Shown here: positions 22,469 through 34,220 of the stretch, in pieces
How positions within the stretch are numbered: the first letter of the stretch is position 1
How the letters are laid out: each line of letters starts with the position of its first letter
Notes under the pieces: generated by a model
Told to the model about the DNA's origin: nothing
Database searches by the model: none
What the model saw: the letters and a program-made list of their open reading frames with translations, nothing else
Assembly: GCA_010909165.1 (NCBI GenBank)
Contig: VJWM01000227.1
Coordinates: 124,001-188,000, forward strand
DNA from: Anthoceros angustus
Lineage: Eukaryota; Streptophyta; Anthocerotopsida; Anthocerotales; Anthocerotaceae
Reading direction: 5' to 3'
DNA: 64,000 nt
Program-made: the position numbers and the translations under genes

Positions 22469-24260
22469 ACTGTTCAAGAGGTCTGCGAACCCTTGTGGAC
22501 CTTCTAGGAGGTTCTGACTGAAGAACCGGCATCACATACTCAACCGGATCGTCAACAAACCAGTCATCAGAAAGGTCAGGCAGCACAAAAGCTTGCACAG
22601 GGAGATCAGGGAGACCAGCAACTGGAGCAGCATCAGGCTGAGGGTCATCATCATCATCTGAGGGGGGAGGAGGATCTGGTGCTGGAGGAGGATGAGGGAG
22701 AACTGGTACAGCAGGAGGAACTTGTGGCTGCTGTGGATCAGGGCCTCCAGGAGGATCAGGTACAAGGTAAGAAGGATCTTGACCAGGGAATTCTACGACG
22801 TCATAATCACTAACGTCCACCATGGGGTCAGTAACATTGATTCCGGTGGGGTGAGCCAGTTCTACAGACTCAGGATCTACAAAATCGTCAAAGGAGTGTG
22901 TAGGAGGCTCAAGAACAGGACGTTCATCGAAGGCTACAGTACGAGCATGAATGACACGACGGGTTTGTGGTTCAAACAACTTATAACCGTGTATTCCAGG
23001 AGTGTAGCTTATGAAGATGTGTCTTTTAGATTTAAAAGAAAACTTCTGACGTAGCTTGTCTGGGATATGTGCATAGGCTGTACTACCAAAAACTCGAAGG
23101 TGAGAAAGATCAGGCTTACTACTAGTCCATGCTTGAAGGTACTTGCAGGAGGAGGCACTATCTGTTTTGTAAATCGTTGCCACTTGTCGACTTACGCGAG
23201 CAATTGGTAACCTCCACAAGCAGTGACTGGCAACATCTTGAATAGTCCTATGTCTCCTTTCCGCACGTCCGTTCATATCTGAATGATATGGTATGGTGAG
23301 TTGGCGCGTGATTCCCTTCTCTTGGCGAAATTCACGGAAGGTCAGATAGATATTCCTTTCCATTATCGAGCGTATGCACTTTAGCTTCTTGATCCGATGC
23401 GCCTCTGCATATGCTAGATATCTTTTGAAGCTATCGAAGACTGACTTTTGATGAAGGAGTTCGGTGACAATAAAATGGGATCGGTCATCTTCAAACAACT
23501 TATAACCGTGTATTCCGAGTGTAGCCTATGAAGATGTGTCTTTTAGATTTAAAAGAAAACTTGGCGAGCTTATGCGGGATATGTGCATAGGGTACTACCA
23601 AAACTCGAAGGTGAGAAAGATCAGCTTACTACTAGTCCATGCTTGAAGCTGACCATGAAGAGGAGGCAGCTATCTGTTTTGTAAATCGTTGCCACTTGTA
23701 CCGCCGAGCTTGGTAACCTCCACAAGCAGTGACTGGCAACATCTTGAATAGTCCTATGTCTCCTTTCCGCACGTCCATTCATATCTGAATGATATGGAAT
23801 GGTGAGTTGGCGCGTGATTCCCTTCTCTTGACAGAATTCCTGGAAGGCTGTAGATAGATATTCCTTTCCATTATCAGAACGTATGCACTTTAGCTTCTTC
23901 AGTCCAGTCTGCCTCTCTGCATATGCTAGATATCTTTTGAAGCTGTCGAAGACCTGACTTTTCTGATGAAGGAGTTCGGTGACAATAAAATGGGATCGGT
24001 CATCTTCAAACACAACAAAGTACCTTGCTCCTCCCCATGAGTTAACTGACATTGGCCCACAGATATCTGTGTGGACCAAATCTAACAGTTCTGTTGCCTG
24101 GCGAGGTTTTCCACTACCGAAATTCCACTGTTTACCATGCACGCAAGCAACACACAAATCAAGATCAGGTAACTCAGTTTCACCAAATCCAGTTAACATT
24201 TTTTCTCGCAGCAGTCTTCGCATAGCTTTGATATTGGGATGCCCCAGCCTACAGTGCCAC
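22469..24260 (-). mobile_element. Copia integrase region with internal tandem duplication
   Basis: On the minus strand 24223-23621 encodes a Ty1/copia integrase: HGKQ, LLDLVHTDICGPM, YFVVFEDDRSHF, IRSDNGKEY (the second catalytic Asp region) and YHSDMNGRAERRHRTI with the catalytic Glu in the NGRAERR stretch. 22971-23487 repeats 23490-24005 with many small errors, joined at ttcaaaca. The C-terminal linker with PPRRSTRVRRPLEQ follows at 22470-22515. Reverse transcriptase and RNase H are absent: the element is truncated right after integrase. Confidence 0.85.
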
Positions 24261-24840
24261 TTAAATGCACTCGTAGCTAACTTGTTCGAAACTGATGCAT
24301 TTGATGCAATTGCAGATACTGGAGGAATGTCTTATATGAAGTCCATAAGGTAGAGATCAAACAGTGGCTTTCCTCGCGCAATGGGGACAATTGGTGCTGA
24401 CAATCTCGATATATAACATTCAGTGCTTTCAAAGGTGATCCTGTATTGATTCGTCTTTCCAAGTGCCATAGTGCTGACCAAATTTTTAGCAATTGCTGGA
24501 ACATGTAAAGCATTCTCTAAAAATAAGAAGCTGCCATCCTTCAAAGTAATCTGTATGGTTCCAGAACCCCAAATAGGTATTGTGGATTCATCTCCTAATA
24601 CTACTGTAGTTTGATGGCACTCAGGAGAAGGCTCATAGGTAAGGAATGATTTATTCTTCGAGCACATATGATTCGAGGCCCCACTGTTAAGGAACCACTT
24701 CTGACACCCTTTCTTCGATGAGGTAAGACACGCCACCTGTAAGCCAGGTGTAGTAGCTATGGCTGTATTTGACTCTGATGTGTGCTTACCTTTTGCTGCT
24801 TCATCTCTAATCCTCTTCCTATAGTCTTTAATCCAGTGTC
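24261..24840 (-). mobile_element. Copia zinc knuckle, protease and GAG-pre-integrase, mutated
   Basis: Reads CNYCNKLGHWIKDY, a CCHC zinc knuckle whose last Cys is Tyr. It is followed by the protease motif LNSGASNHM, where the catalytic Asp of the usual DSGA is Asn, and then by LHVPAIAKNLVS of the protease C-terminal part. Both changes are G to A on the coding strand. The element is therefore inactive even without its missing reverse transcriptase. Confidence 0.8.
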
Positions 24841-25709
24841 CTAGTTTGTTGCAATAATTGCAATTACCAGGCTTGGTTGATGAAGAGGAATTTGAATTGG
24901 GCTGCGAAGACTGACCACGTCCTCTACCAAAGCCCCCTTTACCACCACGTCCACGTCCCCTGCCTCTACCTCGACCTCTGCCAGAATAAAGGGCAGTATC
25001 ACTCTGCTTGTGAGAACTAGAGGATGCTCCCTTTGCATGTGTTTTCTGTTGGCTTCAGCCCGTAGGAGGGCTCCAACAACTTTCTGAACAGTGAGGTTTG
25101 ATGATGCAGGTTGAGTGGCAGTGGCAGGAACTACGATTGCTGCTGCTTGCTGATTGGAACTAAACTGCTCATAACTAGGAGGAAGTGAGGCTATCAACTG
25201 TACTGCAGCCCTAGACTCAGACAGGATGACTCCGCAAGATGCTAGTTTGGCTCTAGCAGCCCTAAACCTAGCAACATGACTCTCAACAGAGTCGGTCTCC
25301 TTCATGAGGAGATTTTGGAAGTGCAGCGTTGCAGCTACCTCGGTCATCATGTCTTTTGACTCGTAGGTTTCAGATAAAAGTGACCAGACTTTGTTTGAGG
25401 ACTGAGTCAATTTTATATGAGGAATCATCTCTGTGCGAAGACACAAGTATGGTACGTGCCTTCCTGTCCTTGAACGCCCACTCTAATTCATCCTTGAGGT
25501 TCCAATTTATAACAGTGCCTCCTGGTGTTGTTGACCTAGAGGGCAGTCCAGCAATCTTCTTAGGTATAGTGCCGTCTACAAGATCCACGAGTGGTTTTTC
25601 TTCTAGGATGCAGCGCACCCTAAAGCTCCAGGCATCGTCATTATTCGGGGTGAGTCTATCCTTATCTTGCAACTTGTCTGACGATGTGTCAGCATTAGCA
25701 CCCGACATC
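24841..25709 (-). mobile_element. Copia gag
   Basis: Starts at 25709 (MSGANADTSSDK) and encodes NNDDAWSFRVRCILEEK, then after a frame change VWSLLSETYESKD, ATLHFQNLLMKETDSV, SHVARFRAARAKL and IASLPPSYEQF. This is the UBN2-type gag of copia elements. A frameshift near 25440 and another near 25035 break the frame. The second lies before an Arg/Gly-rich tract that leads to the zinc knuckle. Confidence 0.8.
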
Positions 25710-26308
25710 GTGCCTGCGAGCAGTCTTGACAAAAATTATTAGGAGGATTTAGTCAGGCGAGCAAGTTGCTCCCTGAGTTCCATAATTTCCTGCTCCTGTT
25801 TTGCCATGGTTATCAGGTCTGAAATGCAAAGACTCTCAAGCCTCTCCTGCCTGGATAGCACGTTGTCAATTCTGGTAGTGTACTCCAACACTGTGCTCTT
25901 GATATTCAGAATAGAATTGAGAATGACTTCATGCTTTGTAAAAGTCTCAGGATAAGGCTTCGACGGGCCTGAACACCCTTCTCTTTGGGTTCAGGTTTAT
26001 CAGAAGTTGCACACTTATGGTACATTGGATCGAAGCGGAGAATTGAGGAAGGTGCTTAGGCGGGCCTGTCGCTCTCTCGCGGATCTGAGACTTCTTGAAG
26101 TACCTCCTTTCAAATTCTGACTCAGATGAATGGTGCGCCCTTCTCCCTTCCGTCTCTGGCCAGGATTGCATGTAGGAATTCTTGCGAGGCATCCTTCCAG
26201 GGATCCTCGGGGTTACTTGGCAATTGAGTCCAAGAACCCTAACATTCTGTAAAGATTATGAGAGAAAGGGAACAATTGCCATGTGCGCAACAAGGTACAA
26301 GCCTTTCA

Positions 26309-26320
26309 GCTCTGATACCA
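26309..26320 (-). other. Copia primer-binding site (tRNA-iMet)
   Basis: On the minus strand tggtatcagagc, a perfect match to the canonical plant initiator-tRNA-Met primer site. It lies three bases inside the LTR boundary and about 600 bp upstream of gag. Confidence 0.9.
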
Positions 26321-26323
26321 AGT

Positions 26324-26527
26324 TGAGTTTTCCTCCGCGCTCGTATACTCGCTGAACGATCTTCACGCACACAAACACAGCAACGAAAGATAGATTATAC
26401 AAGGGGAACTAGGAGCATATATCCTGTTCCCACAAAACGGTTACAACCAATAACTGACTTTAGGGTTTACCCTCATATTAGGTATAACCCAATGCATAAT
26501 AGTAATGTATTATTATTATTCGTAACA
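26324..26527 (-). repeat. Copia 5' LTR
   Basis: A 204-bp block that on the minus strand begins TGTTACGAATAATAAT and ends AACTCA, the TG...CA pattern of copia LTRs, directly next to the primer site. No second LTR is found because the 3' half of the element is missing. Confidence 0.75.
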
Positions 26528-29106
26528 GTTCTGCGTGGTAGTAGGCAAAGTCTGAGTCGACTTGCTGGATTGCCTCTTCCACATGCGCCCGAGCACCCGA
26601 TACTCCCTTCGCCATAGGTGCTCGGCGGTCTCGAGCCCTCTCCGCTTCCTCCGCTCACTGCTCCATCTCGGATTCGCTAATCGGAGGGCGGACTCTCGTG
26701 AGGCCACCAAGGAGGCCTCCGTCACTTCCTTGCCACGCCTCCGCCTGCTCCATCTCCCTCATGCACCTCGGCCCGGCTTTCTGCCGGGCGCAATGCTCCC
26801 CTCCGCCTTCCTCGGTGGACGTGACTTCTTCTCTACCTTCCAGGGCCCTCGCTCCTCCGTTCATCCTGGCTTGAAGCTCCGCCATCTCCCAGGCGGTCCG
26901 GCAACTCCGCCCGGTTCCTTGCTTCATCTAGGTCCTTCTCCATTTCGGCGACGTCCTGCTCCTTGTTCCATCGCCGCACCTCCTCCGCCCTCCAACAGAC
27001 CTGGAGTCGCTCTATCTCCCGCTCATGATCAGCGATCACGCCCCGAAGAGCCCCGTTCCGCTCAATCGTGTCTTGGAGCTGCAGCTCCAAGGTCTCCTTG
27101 CGGTCCTCCATCTCCTGCCGCTGTTCCTCCGCTCCACGGCGGGCAGGAGTCCTCTATCTCGGTTCTGGCCTCCTCTCCTACTGCCTGCAGTCAGTGCACT
27201 GCTCATGCCGTTTGTTACGCCTTTAAATTGGCGCGGTACATTCCTGCCGTCTCCCTCCACGGGTTCCGATCCCGTCGGTAATGGTCTCGGTCGGTTTTAG
27301 CTGCGGCTTCAGCCTCCCGCGCCCCCTTCACCTAAGCCTCCCAGGCTTGGTGTTGCTCCTGCCGAGCCGCCTCGGCCAGGTCTCGGGCCCTCTCCGCTTC
27401 CGGCGCTTTCCCTCCTCTCCTGCCGCCTCTCTCCGCCTGCAGAGGTCCTCTGCCCGAGCTTGGGCCTCTACTTTGCTTGTTATTCGCCTGGTGAAGGATC
27501 TTGTCCGGTCTTCTTGAGCAGACGGACCTCCTCTCCGCTTCCCGGCGCTTTCCCTCCTCGATTCGGGCGAGGGACTCCGCCTTCTTCTTGGCCGCTTGGG
27601 CCGCCTCCACCTCCACAGGCACCATATGCCTCACAGGTGGCCTCCACTTCTGGGTCTTCTCACTGGGAAGCAGAGACCCAGGCATCACTGGTCATGGCGG
27701 TTGCCAAAACTCCCTTGGCGTTCCTCCACGGCCACTTGAGACACCAGAAGTCCGTTGTGGAGTGCAGGCGTGTGGCGGTCCGTAAGGGCATCGCTGATCG
27801 GGAGTCCGAGGGCCAGGCTCTCCGGTTTGATTAGGACCCTCGGGGTCCCCAGTACCAAGTCCGTCCTTCCACCTCCTTGGCCCGTTTGGCCGCTAACTCC
27901 TTCTCCGCCCGTCTTCGTTTGGGGCTCGGAGGTGGTGAGGGGGTCCTGGAGCTGGCTCGCTTGCCCCTTCCTGTCGGAGACAGGACTGGCTCCGGGTGTG
28001 GTTGCTGCCAGTGGCCCCTGCGCCTTGGGCGGCATCCCGCTCCGCCCTTCTTACGGCTTCCTCCGCCTCCTGCCACTCCGTAGGTAGGGGCAGAGGAACC
28101 GGTGCGCTCCTTGGCGCTTCATTGGTGGGAGCCGTCTTCCGCCTCTTGACGACTCTCCTCGTCCGGCGAGGCTCCGCTGCTGGGGCCGTGGTGGGTTGCT
28201 GGCTAGCGGGCGCCGCAATCGCCAGTTCTCTCCCGTAGGTGCTCCGTCCGGCACAGGGAGCTCCGCTGCCGGAACCAAAAGAAGGGAGGCGGGAATATCC
28301 TCCCATACCTCCCTGGGCGGCGAGGGGGTCCGTTCCAATTGTATGGAATCCGGAATTCCTTCCCAATCGTCGTCCTCCCGGGCCCGTTTGGCCTTAGGAG
28401 GTCGGACCTCCGCCTCTGGCGCCTTCCCTCCTTCACGCTCCGCCTCTGGCAAGGCTGCCAGCCCTTTCCTGAGCGCTCGCTCCTCCTCTCCCTCCTTCAG
28501 GAGGTTGAGGTGTTCCCATACATCGCCCGGATCAACCAGGAGGCCAAGAAGGTACGGAGCGAGAAGCCGCCTCCGTCAGCACTATCGCCCTTCCTCATCC
28601 GCCCCTAGTCGGCCCTCTTCCCCCGCTGTAGAGCGTGAAGGAACACCAAAAGGTTGTCACCAAGGTGATCCACCTTGGTGAGCATGTTCCAGTGGACAAT
28701 GACCTTGGCCTTCTTGCCTCACTTGTCCAGCCCGGTCAGGCATTAACCAGCCGTTGGATGACTGTTGCGTCCCTGGCCTCAACATTGCCGCCTTTGCCGC
28801 CTCTACCCTTCCCCTCACCTTGAGGGGCTCCGGGACTACGCCCCTAATTTCTTCCACTGGGCGGTTGTAAACCGCCCTCAGGACCTCCACGGTCCACCTC
28901 CTGGGGTCCTCCCTCAGGCTCTTGGAGCGAACCTTCTTGTTGGCGACTGCCAACATCTTCCGAGCGTACTCTGGGGCGAGTTCTGACATCAAACATCCAT
29001 CCTTGGCGAAGATGTCCAGGTGCCATTGCTCCACTAGCTCCTCCGCTTCCTCCAGCCAGGGCCCGAAGTCGGGGTATCGCTTGGTGACGATGTTGCGCTC
29101 CACCAA
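26528..29106 (-). mobile_element. Decayed coiled-coil gag of a retroelement, inverted copy
   Basis: The minus strand from 29106 encodes YPDFGPWLEEAEELVEQWHLDIF, SLREDPRRWTVEVLRAVYN and LKVRGRVEAAKAAMLRPG, clearly the same protein as the gypsy-linked frame at 18361-18750. The next part (28640) continues HWNMLTKVDHLGDNLLVFLH with a stop soon after. Further left come Pro/Arg-rich and Glu/Arg-rich stretches with several frameshifts, then a coiled coil (ERNGALRGVIADHEREIERL, EQDVAEMEKDLDEARNRAELP) and LWRREYRVLGRM at 26570. The last part matches 33790-34210 on the plus strand. The gene is a pseudogene with many breaks. Confidence 0.65.
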
Positions 29107-29439
29107 GCGCTAGGGCTCCCACACTTCCGCCGCCTTCTTGGGTCCCATTGCCGCGCTCTTTCCGCTCCGCTGTTGGAAGTTGTGGCTCAACACTCTTCTG
29201 TCTTCCTGTCGCTGCGTTGGTCGCTCCAACCACGAGGGTGAGCCGCGTGCGAGAGTGCCTGGGCGCTCGAAAAGACAACGCCAGAGAGCTGGGTGTCTGG
29301 CGAGGCTGGCCTGTCGCGAGGTCACTGGGAAGAATGACCTTAGCTCCGGTCCGCGACGTCGAGTAGCCCGGCAGGCGGGCGTCTCTTGTTGCCGTGTTAG
29401 CGGAGGCCGCATGGCTTACTCTAGCCTTCTGTTGGCCTT

Positions 29440-29500
29440 GCATCTTAGGCTCATTGAAAATGACTACCCTCGAGGCTCTTGGAGCGAACCTTCTTGTTGG
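29440..29500. other. Chimeric junction with two short copied blocks
   Basis: 29440-29474 matches 30886-30920 (35 bp), and 29473-29500 matches 28916-28943 (28 bp). The two blocks overlap on two bases, so this point joins three places in the region. Confidence 0.8.
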
Positions 29501-29737
29501 CCTGTGCGGGCGTGAATACACACTATAACGGCCACTGGCAACCCTACGGTCCTGGTCCGTTGCATGCTCGTTCACCTCTCGATCTGGTCCACGTGGCCCG
29601 TGCGCCTAAAATCGCTCCGACTCCTAAGTTACTTTACTTGGCGTGCTTATCCGTCACGCTCGAGTGTAGTCCGGACTTACCACCGTGCTCGGATGCTGAT
29701 CTATATCCACTCAGTGTGGGTATTGGCTCGTCTCGAG

Positions 29738-29865
29738 TGCGGTCCGGGCCCCTCCGGAGTGCGGTCCGAAGCCCCTCCGGAGTGCGATCCGGAGCCCCTC
29801 TGCCTACTCCGGAGTGCGATCCGGAGCCCCTCTGCCTACTCCGAAGTGCAGTCCGGAGTACCTCG
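29738..29865. repeat. Minisatellite, ccggagtgcg(g/a)tccg units
   Basis: Four to five tandem units of about 22-30 bp built on ggagtgcgatccggagcccctc. It lies just upstream of the gypsy integrase remnant. The core tccgga is shared with the larger array at 34.6-35.0 kb. Confidence 0.8.
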
Positions 29866-29959
29866 ACCTTATTTCTCCCTTTCCGCCTTATTTTCTACTC
29901 CGCGCCTACGAAAAAAAACAAAACCTAGCTCATTTCCTACCCAAGGGGAGAGTCCGTGG

Positions 29960-30566
29960 CCCACACTGCTCTAGAAAGGACAGCATTTTGGTAGTCACAG
30001 ATAGGTTCTCCAAAGTCTGTCATTTCATACTTGTCACTTCCACCATCACTGCACCCAAACTAGCTACAGTGTTCCTCCAAGAGATTTTCCGGTTACACGG
30101 TACACCTGAAGACATAGTTTCTGATAGGGACACCAAGTTCACATCGGGCTTCTGGCGTAATTTCATGGAAACCTTGGGCATCAAACAAAACATGTCGTCA
30201 GCCATCAGTCCCGCATTGATTCACAAGCGCGACAAGCTCACCTACTGTTTTGCAGGGCCCTTCCACGTTGCGAAACGCAGCAACAAGGTCGCATATCAGC
30301 TCGACTTGCCCTCAAACTGGTGCCTCTACAAGTCATTCCATGTCTCCATGCTTAAGCTAGTGAGCCGCCGTCGACCTGACCTTGCTCATCCGATAGGCAC
30401 ACCGAGTTCCAGCAGCGTGCCTCCCACAGGGACCGAGCTTAGCTCCACACAACCCACTAGTTCTGCAGTTCCCACCTCGGCGGTTAAAAATTCCGTTAAT
30501 TATATATCATACCGCGCACTACTTTCTAGTACATGCAACTTCAAGCTGGCCATGGACGCAATCTAA
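29960..30566 (+). mobile_element. Gypsy integrase remnant
   Basis: Encodes LVVTDRFSKVCHFI (first catalytic Asp), LHGTPEDIVSDRDTKFTSGFW (second Asp), an internal deletion after SSAISPALI that removes the catalytic Glu region, then FHVAKRSNKVAYQLDLPS and YKSFHVSMLK, the integrase C-terminal region. It is in the same orientation as the gypsy 5' part at 18-22.5 kb and could be its 3' end, separated by the copia and gag insertions. Confidence 0.8.
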
Positions 30567-32439
30567 TTGTGAAGTGCACTACCTATACAACTACATACAG
30601 TTTTTTTTGTGTGGATTTGAGCTCAATTAAATAGTGGAAAGGATACATTGGAGTGAGGTCACTCCGAATATTTGAATACTTCGAAAGAGTCTATGGGTGA
30701 TTGTACAAAGTCTAAAAAGGTTGTTTTCGCTTTAGAGACCAAGTTGCAACAAAGACCTTGCAACTACATACAGTTTCTTGCTAAAGCAGAGAGGAAGGAT
30801 ACAAAATGCCACCATTCTAAAGGTTAGACATGGAACCATTAAAAAAAAATGAAGAAATGGGTTCAGACTTGCCCGTTGCCCGCCCGCATCTTAGGCTCAT
30901 TGAAAATGACTACCCTCGAGACAGTGTTTGAAAGTATTCTCAGCATTGGCCCGGAAGGCAACCCAATCTGGATGTGATTTAAGAACTAATCTAATAAGAA
31001 ATTAACATAGCATTAACTAATCTTGCTAGATAATCCTAAGATGTGATTTTTATTTAAAATAATTTGAGTTAACTAATTCGAGCACTTAGAATCGTAGAGT
31101 TATGATTGAATAAGTTAGTTAATTCAACTATAAGTCTTATTCGTTTTTAACTCTAATTTTAACTTGCCTAAAAAGAGAGTTAAATTAATTAATTTATTCA
31201 GCTCTAGTGTGATGCTAACTCTAATTCTAACTGGCCTTTACATTACTATGTAACATTATATAGGATTCATTGAGCGAGACATTAAGGCACGAAACCTTCT
31301 TCCTTAGTATTCGGGTGGATTCACTCATACTAACAACCAGTCACAAATAACACACATATTGCCCGGTCAAAAATAATACTTTCTAAGTGGTCCGTTTTGA
31401 CAACATGGTTTTACATCTACCGGGTGGTCAATCTTACATGGCATGATCGAGGTGTGTCACTTTGCATTCACTATTATGTCATGTGACACTAATCTCTGCA
31501 CTTGGGTTTAGTGTTTGATAAGCATTAATTAATCCAATTACTTATCTTTAAGTAAGTAATTAGTATTAATAATCTAAAGTGCTTATGTTAATTGAACGTT
31601 GATTAGTGTTAATTAAACATGGTTAGCAATAGCTAAGTGGATAAGCACAAGTAATATGCTTTAGCATATTCCTTGCATATTACAGTGTATTCTTAACATA
31701 TTTTACGGCATATCGATGCCCATAGGATATCTTAGGAATATCGATGCAGGGCTAGGATATATATAAACCCTTTCACAGAGAACAAGCTCGGATCATAGCT
31801 TGTCCTCTAGATATGCAATGCAAGAGTGTTGTGAGGAGGCCAAAACTATGACTCCGAGAGCGATGTGTGAGGAATTTGCATGTTGTTCTTGTGGGGAGAG
31901 TGTGTTTGTGTCACAACGTGCGAGCTCCTCTCTCATATTGTTATTGGTTTGCACCTATACTTGCGTATTAGATTTGTTTTGTTTGCTTGTCTGTTGAGGA
32001 AGTGCTCATATGAATGCAAGTGCCTACCTCATGCGACAGCACTCAAAAGGCTAAGTGCAAATTGACACACCCGTCGATCGGAGAGCGGCATAAGCTTTTT
32101 TTGGAAGTAGCTCTGACATTAGTTTATGCCATGTACCTAATTATTTGTCTTCATTTAAGAAAATATTTTACTTAGGGTATACGACATAAGAATTAAAAAG
32201 GTTTTACTTACGGTATGCGGCATAAGCTTTTGAAAATTCCAAAAGCTTATACCAAATACCCTAATTATTTTTTCTTTTCCTAAGAAAACATACATCTTGC
32301 ATTTACGACATTGGTATTTTAGTTTTTTGGGGTTTGGATGTGTGAAACATCAAGTTGGTCGTATTTTTGACCACCATCAACGAACCTTACATGGCCTTTT
32401 TGACCACCCCTAACAAACATGGTCTGACCTTTTTGACCA
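30567..32439. other. AT-rich gap with no recognisable gene
   Basis: Mostly AT-rich with several short attaatt-type repeats at 31500-31620. gatatatataaaccc at 31755 resembles an LTR-type TATA box followed by a transcribed region, but no partner LTR was found. Confidence 0.4.
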
Positions 32440-33290
32440 CCTGTGGCGCGACTTTCGGTGATGGTCAGCCGGGCGCGCACAATCCCGTGTCGTTGTAGCA
32501 AGGGGTCCGTTCCCAAGAGAATGATAGGCTCCGTTTGATGCGTTCCAACCGTTTCTCACCTCAACGTCGTGACCGTTTCCGACTCAAACTCACGCATTCA
32601 CCGATTCACAACTAACTACTCGTAACATTCACCGAACAGGCCCGGCGCGGCCAAACGTTTAAGGACTCGTTTGCGTCCGTAACACTCCGATCCGTCACTC
32701 GTTCATCTAGTCCGATCTCCTCACCACTCTCACTACGTTCATTGTCTTGGGAAAAAGGTGGGTGGGCTGCTTGGTTCGGACCTCCTCCGTCGTTCCGCCG
32801 GGCCACCCCGTCTGGGCTCTGCATGCCCTCCCGGTTCCCCACCACGCTCGGCCCGTCAGCGCGCACGCCCGGGATGAGCAAGGGTCCCGAATCGTCCACC
32901 CCTGCACACACCACCACACGTTAGGGTCCGTCACCGTCGATCTCTGGAGTCGGGCACCTTTCGATGACTCAGGACTCACGTTAGCAAAAAGACGCACAAG
33001 TGTCTGCAAGAAAACGTGGTATCCACCCCAAGAGAAAGATGCTTTACTGGAGAAACTCCGGCCCTCTTATACTACGCCCCAGGTCGGCGTCTTTTTATTA
33101 TGCGGGGGCCATTTCGTATACCTAATCAGCCGCCTACTATCTTCCCCCCCCTCCGCCTATCTCCGTCGTCGGCGGTGGGCCTGGGGGTGCCCTTGGCTCC
33201 GCCTCGGCGCTGATGTCCTAATGCCTAGCCCTGGCAGTTGCGGCGCACCCAATCGGATGATCCGCGAGGCGTGGCCTCTTCCCCTTCCCG
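32440..33290 (-). repeat. Inverted repeat, left arm
   Basis: Reverse complement of 35225-36090 over its whole length, imperfect (I estimate roughly three-quarters to four-fifths identical by eye). Shared landmarks: gtagtataagagg (a TATA-like site), ctccagtaaagcatctttct, gacgcaaacgagtcctt, ttaaacgtttggcc and cggatcatccgattgggtg. The content looks like an LTR plus the end of the adjoining coding region. Confidence 0.8.
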
Positions 33291-34220
33291 AGATCAAAGG
33301 CGCAAGCAAGGGCGGAGGACCTTTGCCGGAGGAGAGGAATGGCCCAAGAGGAGGCGGAGGAGGCACGCAGGCAGGCAGAGAGGGCCAAGGACTTGGCGGG
33401 CTTGACCGGACGAACCAAGCACAGGAGGCTCGGGTAAAGGCACGCAGGCGAGGCCTGCCAAGACAGACAGGGATCACTACCGACGGGACAAAAACCGGTG
33501 GAGAGAGGCGGCAGGAGTAGCCATGGCCAACTGAGGCGGAGGCGGCCCATGACGGCAGGTGTCCGTGAGGAAATGGAGGCCAGCACCGAGCTAGAGATCT
33601 CGTGTATAGGCTGAGAGGAGGAGGCGGAAGGAGACCTTGGAGCTACGACGAGTGATGGAGGCGGAAGGAGACCTTGGAGCTACAGCTTCGAGTGATGGAG
33701 GAGCGGAACGAGGATCCAAGGGAGGATCGAGGACCACTAGCGGGAGATCGAGCGGCTCCACCTCTGGAGGGTGGAGGAAAGTCATCGGCGAAGTAAGGAG
33801 CAGGATATCGCCGAGTTGGAAAGGGAATTGGAGGAAGTCAGGCGCCGGGCGGAGTTGCCGGAACGCCTGGAACAAGACATGGTGGCCCTCCGAGCAAAGA
33901 TGGACGGAGGAGAGAGAGCTCTGAGGGAAGAGCAAAAGTTACTGGTCCGTTTGCGGAAGGCGGAAGGAGAACGCGAGTCTTTGGCCAGCAAGTTAGCCGT
34001 GCTGCAGAGGCAGCGAGAGGAGGAGCGAGCAGAGGAGCAGCGGAGGGTTCAGGAAGTGGCGGAGGCGGCCTTGGCAGCCACAAGGGACTCAGCCAGACTT
34101 CGTCTTGGTGACCTTGCGACTGAAACAGCGCAGCAGGCAACTCGACATGCCCAGTTGCCAGAGAACCTCTGGAGCCGTGAGTATCGGGTGCTCCATGCTC
34201 ATGTAGAGGAGGCCATCTAG
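33291..34220 (+). mobile_element. Coiled-coil gag of a retroelement, inside the inverted repeat
   Basis: The frame 33771-34220 encodes a long Glu/Arg-rich coiled coil with SKEQDIAELERELEEVRRRAELP and LWSREYRVLHAHVEEA before its stop. The same two blocks occur on the minus strand at 26.5-27.1 kb. There is a short tandem duplication (gatggaggcggaaggagaccttggagctac) at 33617-33690. Partial and broken upstream. Confidence 0.6.

Noticed and set aside
26562-27300. Plus-strand Pro/Ser-rich open frames
   Set aside because: Antisense to the coiled-coil gag on the minus strand; Glu/Arg codons give Leu/Pro/Ser in reverse.
30020-30205. Minus-strand peptide over the gypsy integrase
   Set aside because: Antisense to clear integrase motifs on the plus strand.
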